The notes under the pieces: model-generated
What the model saw: the letters and a program-made list of their open reading frames with translations, nothing else
What the model was told of the DNA's origin: nothing
Databases searched by the model: none
NCBI GenBank assembly: GCA_946410475.1
Contig: CAMKAM010000003.1
Coordinates: 1-32,511, forward strand
Length of the DNA stretch: 32,511 nt
From: an uncultured Bacillota bacterium
GTDB taxonomy: Bacteria > Bacillota > Clostridia > Peptostreptococcales > Anaerovoracaceae
Direction: 5' to 3'
Part shown: piece after piece, positions 24,181 to 32,399 of the stretch
How the letters are laid out: every line of letters starts with the position of its first letter
Numbering within the stretch: the stretch's first letter is position 1
Position numbers and translations under genes: made by a program

Positions 24181-25500
24181 TCACTGCATATCTGATGTCA
24201 CTATATCAAGAATCAGCGGATTATTTTCGGGTTCAGTACTGTCTATCACAAAAGCTTCACGCACTGTTTCCAATGCTTCCGAGAGTTTTCTCTCATCGCC
24301 CGACCATACCGTACACAGCGTTTCTCCGACTTCGACATGATCTCCGACCTTCTTGTTCAGCGTTATGCCGGCAAGCAGATCTATCTCATCATCGAGCATT
24401 TTCCTGCCTGCTCCTGCTGTCATAGAGGCCATTCCGACTATGGTTCCGCGGATGTAGTTTACATAACCTTCATTTTCGGAAACCAGTTCTTTTTTGAATG
24501 ACGCAGTCCCCATCACTCCGTCAGGATCGTCTGTTACAGCGGGATCTCCTCCCTGTCCTTCTATCATCTCTCTCAGCTTCATAAGGCCGCTTCCGTCTTC
24601 CAGCGCCGCCTTCGCCATTGCCTTTCCTTTTTCAGGGGCATCTGCTATACCGGCAAGATATATCATCATTCCCGCCAGCGCGACTGAGAGTTCCGTTATA
24701 TCTTCAGGACCATTCCCCTTCAGAACGTCTATCGCTTCCCTGACTTCAAGCGCGTTGCCCACTGCCTTTCCCAAAGGCTGGTCCATGGCGGTGATCATCG
24801 CAGTCACCCTCTTGCCTGCGGCGGCCCCGATGTTCGTCATAGTCTTCGCGAGTTTCCTCGCTTCCTCTATATCGTTCATGAAAGCAGCCTCTCCGCATTT
24901 CACATCCAGAAGGATGGCGTCGGATCCCAAAGCAAGCTTTTTGCTCATGATGCTCGCGCTTATCAGCGGTATGTTATCGACAGTCGCCGTGACGTCCCTC
25001 AGAGCATAGAATATCTTGTCGGCAGCCGCTATGTCCTTTGTCTGGCTCACTACCGATATCCCTCTCTCCTTTACGCAGCTGAAAAAATCCTCCTCCGAAA
25101 GAGCGGTCACATATCCCGGTATGGCGGAGAGCTTGTCCACCGTTCCTCCGGTGAAGCCCAGCCCTCTTCCGCTCATCTTCGCGACCTTGACTCCGCAGGC
25201 AGCAGCCAGAGGGCACGCAGAAAGCGTCGTCTTGTCACCGACTCCTCCGGTGCTGTGTTTGTCCACCTTTACTCCCGGTATCGATGAAAGATCCGGCTTC
25301 TCTCCCGAGTCTCTCATAGCCTTCGTCAGCTGCGCCGTCTCCTCGTCGTCCAGACCGTTGATATACATAGCCATCAACATCGCAGAGATCTGATAGTCGG
25401 CTATCTCGTGCGCTGTCGATGCGGCAACGAACCATTTTATCTCTTCTTCGGACAGTTTGCCGCCGTCTCTCTTGACCTTTATCACTTCGCAGATATCCAT
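24181..25500 (-). CDS. pdp: Pyrimidine-nucleoside phosphorylase
   Basis: Phosphorolysis of thymidine, deoxyuridine and uridine to the base and sugar-1-phosphate. The 439-residue protein begins MDICEVIKVKRDGGKLSEEEI. It carries the phosphate-binding VDKHSTGGVGDKTTL near residue 80, the signature SGRGLGFTGGTVDKL near 110, and ALRDVTATVDNIPLISASIMSKK near 165-190. A C-terminal alpha/beta domain completes the usual length. It could be called deoA; Gram-positive enzymes are usually the broader Pdp type. It is last in the yerC unit, 35 nt after the phosphoesterase. Confidence 0.95.
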   Translation of the reverse strand: MDICEVIKVKRDGGKLSEEEIKWFVAASTAHEIADYQISAMLMAMYINGLDDEETAQLTKAMRDSGEKPDLSSIPGVKVDKHSTGGVGDKTTLSACPLAAACGVKVAKMSGRGLGFTGGTVDKLSAIPGYVTALSEEDFFSCVKERGISVVSQTKDIAAADKIFYALRDVTATVDNIPLISASIMSKKLALGSDAILLDVKCGEAAFMNDIEEARKLAKTMTNIGAAAGKRVTAMITAMDQPLGKAVGNALEVREAIDVLKGNGPEDITELSVALAGMMIYLAGIADAPEKGKAMAKAALEDGSGLMKLREMIEGQGGDPAVTDDPDGVMGTASFKKELVSENEGYVNYIRGTIVGMASMTAGAGRKMLDDEIDLLAGITLNKKVGDHVEVGETLCTVWSGDERKLSEALETVREAFVIDSTEPENNPLILDIVTSDMQ

Positions 25501-25535
25501 GTCCTGTGCCTTCTTTCCTATCGCTTTATCAACTG

Positions 25536-26240
25536 CTACAGTTCTATCTTCTGCGGCACGAATCCGATCGAGTCGCCTGATATCAGTTTGTACTCAGTCC
25601 CGTTGAGATTGCCGCTGATCCCTCTTTTGTAATTCGTCCGTCCGTGGAGATGACCATAAAAGGCCTGCCTTACTCCGTACTCACTGAAGAGATCGGTGAA
25701 GCCGGACGGCTGCTTTTTCTCGTTCGTCGGCGGATAGTGCGTCACACCGATGATCTTCGCATCCGGGCCGCCCTTTTTTCTCGCCGCTTCGAGCGAGTAT
25801 CCCAGGCGGAGGACCTCTCTGTCATATATCTTTCTGTCAGCTTCCGTGAAGTCATCGCTTCCCGGGCAGGTCCATCCTCTCGATCCGCAGATATATAAAC
25901 CCTCTGCTTCATAGCACTCGTTCTGCAGGAAATACATATCATCGAAAAGTTCATTCAGTCTTCCTATGCCTGCCCACCACAGATCGTGATTTCCCTTTAT
26001 CATCACCTTCCTGCCGGGCAGGGACGATATCCATTCGAGATCCGGCATGGCTTCCGCGAGGCGCAGGCCCCACGAGATATCTCCGGCAACGATCACTGTA
26101 TCTTCAGGCATCACAACAGACTCCCAGGCTTCTTTCAGCCTGGACGCATGGTCTTTCCACTCGTCGCCGAATACGTCCATCGGTTTGTCGACGAGCGGAC
26201 TGAATGAAAGATGTGGATCTCCTATAATATAAATGCTCAT
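25536..26240 (-). CDS. Calcineurin-like metallophosphoesterase
   Basis: The 234-residue protein has all the dimetal motifs: IIGDPHLS (Asp-x-His, residues 5-12), AGDISWG near 53, KGNHDLWW near 78, GVTHYPP near 170 and YGHLHGRT near 195. There is no signal peptide or membrane helix, so it is cytosolic. Members of this small-protein group have varied or unknown substrates. It starts 4 nt after rmuC. Function beyond phosphoester hydrolysis cannot be stated. Confidence 0.92.
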   Translation of the reverse strand: MSIYIIGDPHLSFSPLVDKPMDVFGDEWKDHASRLKEAWESVVMPEDTVIVAGDISWGLRLAEAMPDLEWISSLPGRKVMIKGNHDLWWAGIGRLNELFDDMYFLQNECYEAEGLYICGSRGWTCPGSDDFTEADRKIYDREVLRLGYSLEAARKKGGPDAKIIGVTHYPPTNEKKQPSGFTDLFSEYGVRQAFYGHLHGRTNYKRGISGNLNGTEYKLISGDSIGFVPQKIEL

Positions 26241-26244
26241 ATCG

Positions 26245-27486
26245 TTATTCTTCTGTCATCACATCATCGGCGTCCGGAAGGAACAGGTCGCTGTCATATC
26301 CGTCGAGCGTCTCGACGTCTTTGAGCTTTCTGTTGATCTGTCTCGTACGCACACCCACGAGGTCCGTAAGGTCGCTGCTCGCCTGTCCGAGCTTCGTCTG
26401 CACCTTTTCCAGAGCGCCTGCGAACTTCGCGAACTCCGTCTTTACACCCGCAAGGGTATCCCAGACCTCGCTAGAATGCTTTTGTATCGCAAGCGTCCTG
26501 AATCCCATCTGCAGGCTGTTCAGAAGAGCCGCCATAGTCGTCGGTCCTGCGAGGTTCACCTTGAACTCGTTCTGCTGCAGCTCCTCGACCATGCCTATCC
26601 TCACAGCTTCGGCGTAGAGACCTTCCACCGGAAGGAACATAACCGCAAAATCCGTGGTCGCAGGCGGATCGATGTACTTTTCCCGTATATCCTTAGCTTC
26701 CTTGCGCAGGACTGCTCTTAAGGCCTTCTTCGCCCTGTCGACGTCGTTCCTGTCGCCTCTCTCGTAAGCATCCACAAGGGCGGCATATGTGTCAGCCGGG
26801 AACTTCGCGTCTATCGGCAGATACACCACGCTGTCCCCGTCGCCCGGCAGCCTCACAGCGAACTCGACTCTCTCTCCGCTTCCTTTTCGTGTCTCCACGT
26901 TCTCATCGAACTGTTCCGGAGCCAGTATCTCGCGGAGTATCGACCCGAGCTGGAGTTCTCCGAGATTTCCCCTCGTCTTCACGTTTGACAGCACCTTCTT
27001 TAGGTCACCGACGTTCGATGCGAGAGCGTTCATCTCTCCGAATCCCTTAGTCACCTTCTCGAGCTGGTCGTTCACCAGGCTGAATGACTTGGCCAGTCTC
27101 TCCTCGAGAGTCTTCTGCAGCTTTTCATCCACAGTATCCCTCATCTTTTCGAGCTGCTCGTTATTGTCATTCTGCATCGAGTTCAGTCTCGTCTCGAGCG
27201 TCGTCCTGATGTTGTCCAGTTTGATCTCATTCTCCAGAGCCATCCTGTTCAGTTCCGTCTGCAGGTCGTCGAGCCTCTTGTCCTGCACGTCGCTCATCAT
27301 CCTGAGCGTCTCTATCATCTGGTCCGTCCGCCGGGCCTCCTCGCGCAGACGGGCGTTCTCCCTTTCCGCGAGGAGCCTTCTCTCCATCTCAGCGCTTGCC
27401 GCCTGGCGCTTCATCAGTATCAGCGCCGCTATGACCACGACTATCAATACAGCCGCTGTAATTATCATCATCACGGTACTGTTCAT
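26245..27486 (-). CDS. rmuC: DNA recombination protein RmuC
   Basis: Nuclease-like protein that limits inversions at repeats in E. coli. The 413-residue protein has an N-terminal membrane helix (MMIITAAVLIVVVIAALILM), a long coiled coil to about residue 150, then the RmuC domain: KTRGNLGELQLGSIL near 170, LPIDAKFPADTY near 225, DFAVMFLPVEGLYAEA near 285 and NLAGPTTMAALLNSLQMGFR near 315. The ATG overlaps the tcdA stop (ATGA). Its neighbour recX supports a repair-linked unit. Confidence 0.96.
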   Translation of the reverse strand: MNSTVMMIITAAVLIVVVIAALILMKRQAASAEMERRLLAERENARLREEARRTDQMIETLRMMSDVQDKRLDDLQTELNRMALENEIKLDNIRTTLETRLNSMQNDNNEQLEKMRDTVDEKLQKTLEERLAKSFSLVNDQLEKVTKGFGEMNALASNVGDLKKVLSNVKTRGNLGELQLGSILREILAPEQFDENVETRKGSGERVEFAVRLPGDGDSVVYLPIDAKFPADTYAALVDAYERGDRNDVDRAKKALRAVLRKEAKDIREKYIDPPATTDFAVMFLPVEGLYAEAVRIGMVEELQQNEFKVNLAGPTTMAALLNSLQMGFRTLAIQKHSSEVWDTLAGVKTEFAKFAGALEKVQTKLGQASSDLTDLVGVRTRQINRKLKDVETLDGYDSDLFLPDADDVMTEE

Positions 27487-28172
27487 GATATAAGGTCCCT
27501 TATCACTTCACCTGCCATTATCATACCGCAGACCGGCGGGACGAACGATATGCTCCCGACCGTCTTCTCTGATATGACAGGTTTTTCCTTTGAATAAACC
27601 ACTTTGACTCCCCTGATCCCGCGCTTTCTCAGCTGCGTCCTGACCGCCTTCGCAAGCGGACAGACCTCGGTCTTCTCTATATCGCTCACCTCAAAGAGTT
27701 CGGGGTGGAGTTTGTTCCCCGTTCCCATTGCCGATATCACAGGCACGTCTGCCTTCTTTGCACTCTCTATCAGACACAGCTTCGCAGCGACCGTATCGAC
27801 AGCATCGACGACATAGTCGTACTCTGAAAAATCGAAACCGCCCGCAGTCTCCGGCAGGAAGAATTCGTTTCTCTCGATGATCTCGATGCTGCTGTCTATC
27901 GACCTTATCCTTTCGGCGGCAGCCTTTGTTTTCTGCTCTCCAATATTACCCTCAGTTGCTATGAACTGACGATTGAGGTTGCTCTCATCCACCGTGTCGT
28001 TATCTACGATGGTCAGTTTTCCTACTCCCGCTCTCGCGAGGGCCTCTAGCACCGCGCCGCCGACGCCGCCCAGACCGAACAGGGCAACGTGCTTTTCCGA
28101 AAGGGTCTTCCTCGCCTCTTCACCGATCAGAAGGTCAGTCCTTGCGTGGCGTCCGCTTTTCACATCACTCAT
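27483..28172 (-). CDS. tcdA: tRNA threonylcarbamoyladenosine dehydratase (TcdA/CsdL, ThiF fold)
   Basis: ATP-dependent cyclisation of t6A37 to ct6A37 in tRNA. The 229-residue E1-like protein has ALFGLGGVGGAVLEALARAGVG (nucleotide-binding, residues 30-51), DNDTVDESNLNRQ near 57, YVVDAVDTVAAK near 118, and a C-terminal VPPVCGMIMAGEVI. Length fits TcdA rather than full ThiF/MoeB. It overlaps recX by 8 nt and rmuC by 4 nt. Confidence 0.93.
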   Translation of the reverse strand: MSDVKSGRHARTDLLIGEEARKTLSEKHVALFGLGGVGGAVLEALARAGVGKLTIVDNDTVDESNLNRQFIATEGNIGEQKTKAAAERIRSIDSSIEIIERNEFFLPETAGGFDFSEYDYVVDAVDTVAAKLCLIESAKKADVPVISAMGTGNKLHPELFEVSDIEKTEVCPLAKAVRTQLRKRGIRGVKVVYSKEKPVISEKTVGSISFVPPVCGMIMAGEVIRDLIS

Positions 28173-28659
28173 ACATGGCCTCCTCGTCGTCTTCGGCGCT
28201 CCTGAATCTATCCATCATCCTGTATATGATCCCCGTGCTGTATCCGAGACCGTTCAGCCTCCTGCCAAGCGCGGCGATCTGCCTTTTGCCCGAGCCCTTA
28301 TTCCTGATGAATTTTTCAGAAGCAGCCAGAGCCCTCTTTTCCTCTTCCTTCTCCAGATCGACGTCGAACTCGTCTTCGTAGTCGAATATCGCCTGCTGGA
28401 TGTCTTCAGGAGACAGTCCTTTCTCCTTCATCTCGTACCTCGCCCTCGAAAGAGATCTCTCTTTTCTGAAAGCATAGATGAGATAGCTGCATCCGTAAGC
28501 AGCATCATCGATGTACCGTCCCTCTTTCAGTTCGGCTATCACCGGTTCTATATCTTCCTTGCCGAACCCTCTGTCCGCAAGGCGTTTTCTGACCTCTTTT
28601 TCGGTCCTGGGCCTTGGCGCGAGATACCTGTATGCCACGTCCCTTATATCCATACCCAT
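28165..28659 (-). CDS. recX: Regulatory protein RecX
   Basis: Modulates RecA filaments. The 164-residue protein is built of three-helix repeats: VAYRYLAPRPRTEKEVRKRL at the N terminus, YIDDAAYGCSYLIYAF near 50, then EMKEKGLSPEDI near 77 and a final repeat GYSTGIIYRMMDRF. ATG 28653 is an alternative start with AGGA 5 nt before it. recA is not in the window. It overlaps the phosphopantetheinyl transferase gene by 16 nt and tcdA by 8 nt. Confidence 0.93.
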   Translation of the reverse strand: MGMDIRDVAYRYLAPRPRTEKEVRKRLADRGFGKEDIEPVIAELKEGRYIDDAAYGCSYLIYAFRKERSLSRARYEMKEKGLSPEDIQQAIFDYEDEFDVDLEKEEEKRALAASEKFIRNKGSGKRQIAALGRRLNGLGYSTGIIYRMMDRFRSAEDDEEAMYE

Positions 28660-29213
28660 CCTGATATATTCTCCGTATTATCCGCGTCCGTACACACGGC
28701 GCATTTCATCGTGGCAGAAAGATCGCATCCGCCGCATGCCGGCATGTTGACGGAACTGAATCTCAGCCTCCGTCCGCAAGCCTCCGCCTCGCTCAGCAGC
28801 CCGTCTTCATCAGCGACAGATATCTTTGATATCACACTCATCAGGCTCGTCGCCAGGCATTTCGCCGCGGCTTCCTTCCTGACCCAGATGTCATAGAAAC
28901 CTTCCCTGCCGTTCTTCCTAACATATTCTTTTTCGGGATCGGTAAAGAACCTCTCTGCCAGAGCCACTTCATCGACCTCCTTCATGATCTGTATGTCCAG
29001 TCCGCATTCACTTCCGGCTACAAGACACGACCAGTAACTGCCGCTGTGACTAACAGAAAAATGCACGCCGAAATCACCGGCGAGATAGGGTTTCCCTTTC
29101 TCGCTCCGTTCTATGCGTGCATCACCCAGACCTTCCGGATCATAACTGTCAAGGCAGAGCCGGATCAGTTCGTCCGTAGGCCGCCCTTTCCTCTCACACA
29201 GGAACAGGTCCAT
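28644..29213 (-). CDS. 4'-phosphopantetheinyl transferase, Sfp type
   Basis: Moves phosphopantetheine from CoA to a Ser on carrier proteins. About 189 residues from ATG 29213. Motifs are VHFSVSHSGSYW (CoA-binding His), CGLDIQ (metal-binding Asp) and FYDIWVRKEAAAKCLA (the WxxKEA motif). No peptide or polyketide synthase is nearby, so the client is probably the fatty-acid carrier protein. The start is 2 nt after the yerC stop; the frame is open further upstream, but only inside yerC. The C terminus holds four cysteines as CGGC and CAVC. Confidence 0.9.
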   Translation of the reverse strand: MDLFLCERKGRPTDELIRLCLDSYDPEGLGDARIERSEKGKPYLAGDFGVHFSVSHSGSYWSCLVAGSECGLDIQIMKEVDEVALAERFFTDPEKEYVRKNGREGFYDIWVRKEAAAKCLATSLMSVISKISVADEDGLLSEAEACGRRLRFSSVNMPACGGCDLSATMKCAVCTDADNTENISGWVWI

Positions 29214-29215
29214 CT

Positions 29216-29509
29216 CTATTTTTCCAGCTTCGCCAGGATGCGGTTGTATCCGTCCGCACCGTAGTTCAGGCATTTGTTGATACGGCTGATAGTTGCTGTC
29301 GAAGCTTTCGTCCTGTTCTCTATCTCAGTATATGTCTTTTTCTCTTTTAAAAGCTTTGCGACCTGAAGTCTCTGAGCCATCGCCTGGATCTCATTGATAG
29401 TGCATAGATCTTCAAAAAATCTGTAGCATTCTTCCTTGTTTTCGAGCGACAGGACCGCTTCGAAAAGTCCCTCTGTCTCTTTTGTTTTGAATTTGGAACT
29501 GTATGCCAT
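29216..29509 (-). CDS. yerC: YerC/YecD-family TrpR-like DNA-binding protein
   Basis: The 97-residue helical protein has a TrpR-type helix-turn-helix. FFEDLCTINEIQAMAQRLQVA is the dimerisation and first HTH part (about residues 31-51), and KKTYTEIENRTKASTATISRINKCL holds the recognition helix (about 57-81). The family is common in Firmicutes and its targets are poorly known. It is the first gene of the seven-gene unit, with its own strong promoter and AAAGGAG 8 nt before ATG, so it may autoregulate. Confidence 0.93.
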   Translation of the reverse strand: MAYSSKFKTKETEGLFEAVLSLENKEECYRFFEDLCTINEIQAMAQRLQVAKLLKEKKTYTEIENRTKASTATISRINKCLNYGADGYNRILAKLEK

Positions 29510-29546
29510 GACAATGTCTCCTTTCGCTTTAACGCTTTACAGTATG

Positions 29547-29575
29547 ATTATAGCATCGCGCCGCTACTTCAGCAA
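29547..29575 (-). promoter_or_regulatory. Promoter of the yerC unit
   Basis: On the minus strand TTGCTG (29575-29570), 17 nt, TATAAT (29552-29547), with TGC before the -10 (extended type). The -35 lies inside the end of the S41 protease gene. Confidence 0.8.
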
Positions 29576-30718
29576 CTCTTTTGCTTTTTCAAGCTGCTTT
29601 TTGCTCCCCTTGACTTTGTAGTCGGGAGTGATGCCTTTCTCGTTGATGACATTGCCGTTCGGCGAGAAATACTGCATGACTGTCAGTTTGTAAGCGGAGC
29701 CGTCACTGAGTTTCTGGGTTATCTGCACTACGCCTTTTCCATATGTCTTAGTTCCTACGATCTTTCCCTGTCCGTTATCCTTGACAGCGGCCGTAAGTAT
29801 CTCTGATGCGCTCGCGGAATATCCATTGACGAGGATGACGTAAGGAAGCCTCGTTTTCGCCTCGTCGCTCTTGAAATACTCCTTATGTCCCGAACGGTCT
29901 TCCATGTATGTGATGACGCCCTTGCCGAGGAGCTCGTCAGCTATGTTCGCACTGCTGTCTACAAGGCCGCCCCCGTTGTTCCTGAGGTCGAGTATGAAAC
30001 CCTTCGCCCCTTTCTTCTCTATCTCATCAAGTGCCGTTTTGAAGTCCTCATCGGTATTGTCATCAAACTCGGTCAGCTTGATATATCCGATGCCGCCGTC
30101 CAGCATCTTGCTCTCGACTGTCTCGTTGACGATCTTGTCTCTGGTGAGTTCGTACACCTTTTCACTGTCGCCCCTGGCTATGGTCAGTTTGACTTTGGTG
30201 CCTTTCTTGCCTCTGATCGCCGCAGCAGCCTTGTCAGCATCGTCATACTCTTTTCCATCGACCAGCTTTATGATGTCGCCTTCCTTGATCCCTGCCTTCT
30301 CCGCGGGAGAATCAGGTGCCGTGCCTGCGATAACGAAATTCCCGTCATCGTCCGCGCTGAAATATATGCCTACACCTTCGAACGATCCGGAAAGGGATGT
30401 CTCGTACTGCTCGTACTCTTCCTTCGTCATATATGACGAATACTTGTCTCCCGTTCCGGCCATGATGCCGTCACAAATACCGTTGATCAGGTCTTCGTCT
30501 TTCGGCAGGCTGTAAGCTTCCTTTTCGATATGGCCCCAAAGCTCGTCGACCTTCTCATATTTGTCCTTGTATCTTTTGATCTCTTTGTATTCGCTCTTCG
30601 ATATGGCCACCTTGCCGGCCCCGTCGTCTGTCAGTCTGCCTATCCCTGTTCCGATAAGACATCCTGCCACGAACACCGCAAGCATCACTGCTATGAATCC
30701 TCTTTTCTGAATCTTCAT
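29564..30718 (-). CDS. S41-family C-terminal processing peptidase (CtpA-like)
   Basis: Membrane-anchored serine protease outside the cell membrane. About 384 residues: N-terminal helix (GFIAVMLAVFVAGCLIGTGIG), CTP N-terminal helices, PDZ domain (GVGIYFSAD to about residue 190, with SPAEKAGIKEGDIIKLVDG), then the catalytic domain with GYIKLTEF, LRNNGGGLVDSS, the nucleophile in NGYSASASEI and Lys in GTKTYGKGVVQ. ATG 30718 overlaps the recJ stop (ATGA); longer readings of the frame lie inside recJ. Substrates are unknown. Confidence 0.95.
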   Translation of the reverse strand: MKIQKRGFIAVMLAVFVAGCLIGTGIGRLTDDGAGKVAISKSEYKEIKRYKDKYEKVDELWGHIEKEAYSLPKDEDLINGICDGIMAGTGDKYSSYMTKEEYEQYETSLSGSFEGVGIYFSADDDGNFVIAGTAPDSPAEKAGIKEGDIIKLVDGKEYDDADKAAAAIRGKKGTKVKLTIARGDSEKVYELTRDKIVNETVESKMLDGGIGYIKLTEFDDNTDEDFKTALDEIEKKGAKGFILDLRNNGGGLVDSSANIADELLGKGVITYMEDRSGHKEYFKSDEAKTRLPYVILVNGYSASASEILTAAVKDNGQGKIVGTKTYGKGVVQITQKLSDGSAYKLTVMQYFSPNGNVINEKGITPDYKVKGSKKQLEKAKELLK

Positions 30719-32379
30719 CTGACTGCGCTCTCCCCTATGCTCTTCACATTCATCTGGACGCTCCTGCGTCCGTTCCACTCGTTGATCTCTATCGTTCCGA
30801 CAACGTCTATCATTTCCCTGCCGAATATCATATCCTTGTACTCTTCCGCCTTGCCGAAGCATATGCAGCCTATGCTGCATGGATATTCGCCTATGCTGAA
30901 TCTGATATGTGTCCCGTTACCTATCAGCCTTCCATCACCGGCCCTGACCCCGCGGACCATGAACACCGGCTGTTCGTTATCTTTCCCGAATGGTTCCATC
31001 ATCGCCAGCTCGTCCGCGAGCTCGAGCGTGATGTCCCCTGCATCTATCTCCATGTCATATCTGATCCTTCCGGATATGACGTCGGGATCTTTTTCCACTA
31101 TCTTTGCGGTCTCCGCTTCCGCGCGGCGTCTTAGTTCCTCCAAGCCTGCCTCGTCCATCGAGAAACCGCATGCCCCCTGATGACCGCCGAACTTTTCGAA
31201 CAGGTCCGAACACTTGCTGAGGACGGCGTGCAGGTCTATGCCTTCCACGCTCCTTCCCGTCCCTTTCAGCCTGCCGCCTTCTCCCGTGACGATAACAGAC
31301 GGTCTCGCGAGCTCTTCCTTAAGTTTCCCCGCGACTATCCCGGCGACTCCCTCATGCACGTCGGCACGGACTATGGGAAACAGACTGTCCGGACATTGCT
31401 CCCCGGCCAGTTCCATGCATTCTTTGAATGCATCGTCCTGGAGCTTCTTTCTCATCGCGTTGTTCGACGCCGTTTCGCGCGCGAGGCTGAAAGCCTCCTT
31501 TTCGTCCTGACATGAAAGCAGCCTGACACCCAGATCGGCGCTCTTCATCCTGCCGTTCGCGTTGATGTTCGGAACTATCCCGAACGCGACTCCGGTAGAC
31601 CCGATCGTCCTGCGGTCTATCGATATGGCTCCAAGAAGGGCCTTGAGTCCCGGTCTCTTCGTGTTCCTGATCCTGTCTATTCCGTATTTGGCGAGAGTCC
31701 TGTTCTCGTCCGTAAGCGGCACAATGTCTCCTATCGTCGCTATCCCGACGATATCGAGCGTGTCTGCTACGACCGACCGTTCAAGACCGAGGGTGCGCTG
31801 CAGAGCCTGGACGAGCTTGTAAGCCACGCCGCATCCTGCAAGTCCCTTGTAAGGGTATCCGCATCCCTCCTGCTTCGGATCGAGCATCACGCAATCCGGT
31901 CTTTCCGCCGGCACGATGTGATGGTCCGTTACTATGACCTCCATGCCCAGTTCTTTTGCATACGCGACCTCGTCCACAGATGAGCATCCGCAGTCTACAG
32001 TGATAAGAAGGTCGGTGCCCATGTCCGCTATCTCCTTCACGGCCTTCCTGTTCAGACCGTATCCGTCTTTGAATCTGGACGGGATGAAATATGAGATACG
32101 TTCTTCGTCCATGAACTTCGAAAAGGCGTACAAAAGCAATGTGACGGATGTAACGCCGTCACAATCGTAATCGCCATAGATGCATACACGCTGTTTCTTT
32201 TCAGCCGCGTCCGCTATTATGCTGACAGCCTCTTCCATTCCCTTCATCAGAAAAGGATCATATGTCCTCTGCGGACGGACAGACATGTATTCCGCTATAT
32301 CCTCATCAGAGACGATCCCTCTGGCCTTGAGGATCTGCCTTACTATCTCATTTATCTCTTTCATTCTTTCCTGTTTCAT
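30715..32379 (-). CDS. recJ: Single-stranded-DNA-specific exonuclease RecJ
   Basis: 5'-3' ssDNA exonuclease for recombination and mismatch or base-excision repair. The 554-residue protein has the DHH-superfamily motifs: VCIYGDYDCDGVTS near residue 66, LLITVDCGCSS near 125, VIVTDHHIVP near 150, then the DHHA1 part (FGGHQGACGFSM near 395) and an OB-like C-terminal domain. An alternative start is ATG 32364. It is one of the shorter RecJ forms. It lies 20 nt after the M23 gene. Confidence 0.96.
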   Translation of the reverse strand: MKQERMKEINEIVRQILKARGIVSDEDIAEYMSVRPQRTYDPFLMKGMEEAVSIIADAAEKKQRVCIYGDYDCDGVTSVTLLLYAFSKFMDEERISYFIPSRFKDGYGLNRKAVKEIADMGTDLLITVDCGCSSVDEVAYAKELGMEVIVTDHHIVPAERPDCVMLDPKQEGCGYPYKGLAGCGVAYKLVQALQRTLGLERSVVADTLDIVGIATIGDIVPLTDENRTLAKYGIDRIRNTKRPGLKALLGAISIDRRTIGSTGVAFGIVPNINANGRMKSADLGVRLLSCQDEKEAFSLARETASNNAMRKKLQDDAFKECMELAGEQCPDSLFPIVRADVHEGVAGIVAGKLKEELARPSVIVTGEGGRLKGTGRSVEGIDLHAVLSKCSDLFEKFGGHQGACGFSMDEAGLEELRRRAEAETAKIVEKDPDVISGRIRYDMEIDAGDITLELADELAMMEPFGKDNEQPVFMVRGVRAGDGRLIGNGTHIRFSIGEYPCSIGCICFGKAEEYKDMIFGREMIDVVGTIEINEWNGRRSVQMNVKSIGESAVR

Positions 32380-32399
32380 CTGATAGATCCGGCAAAGAT

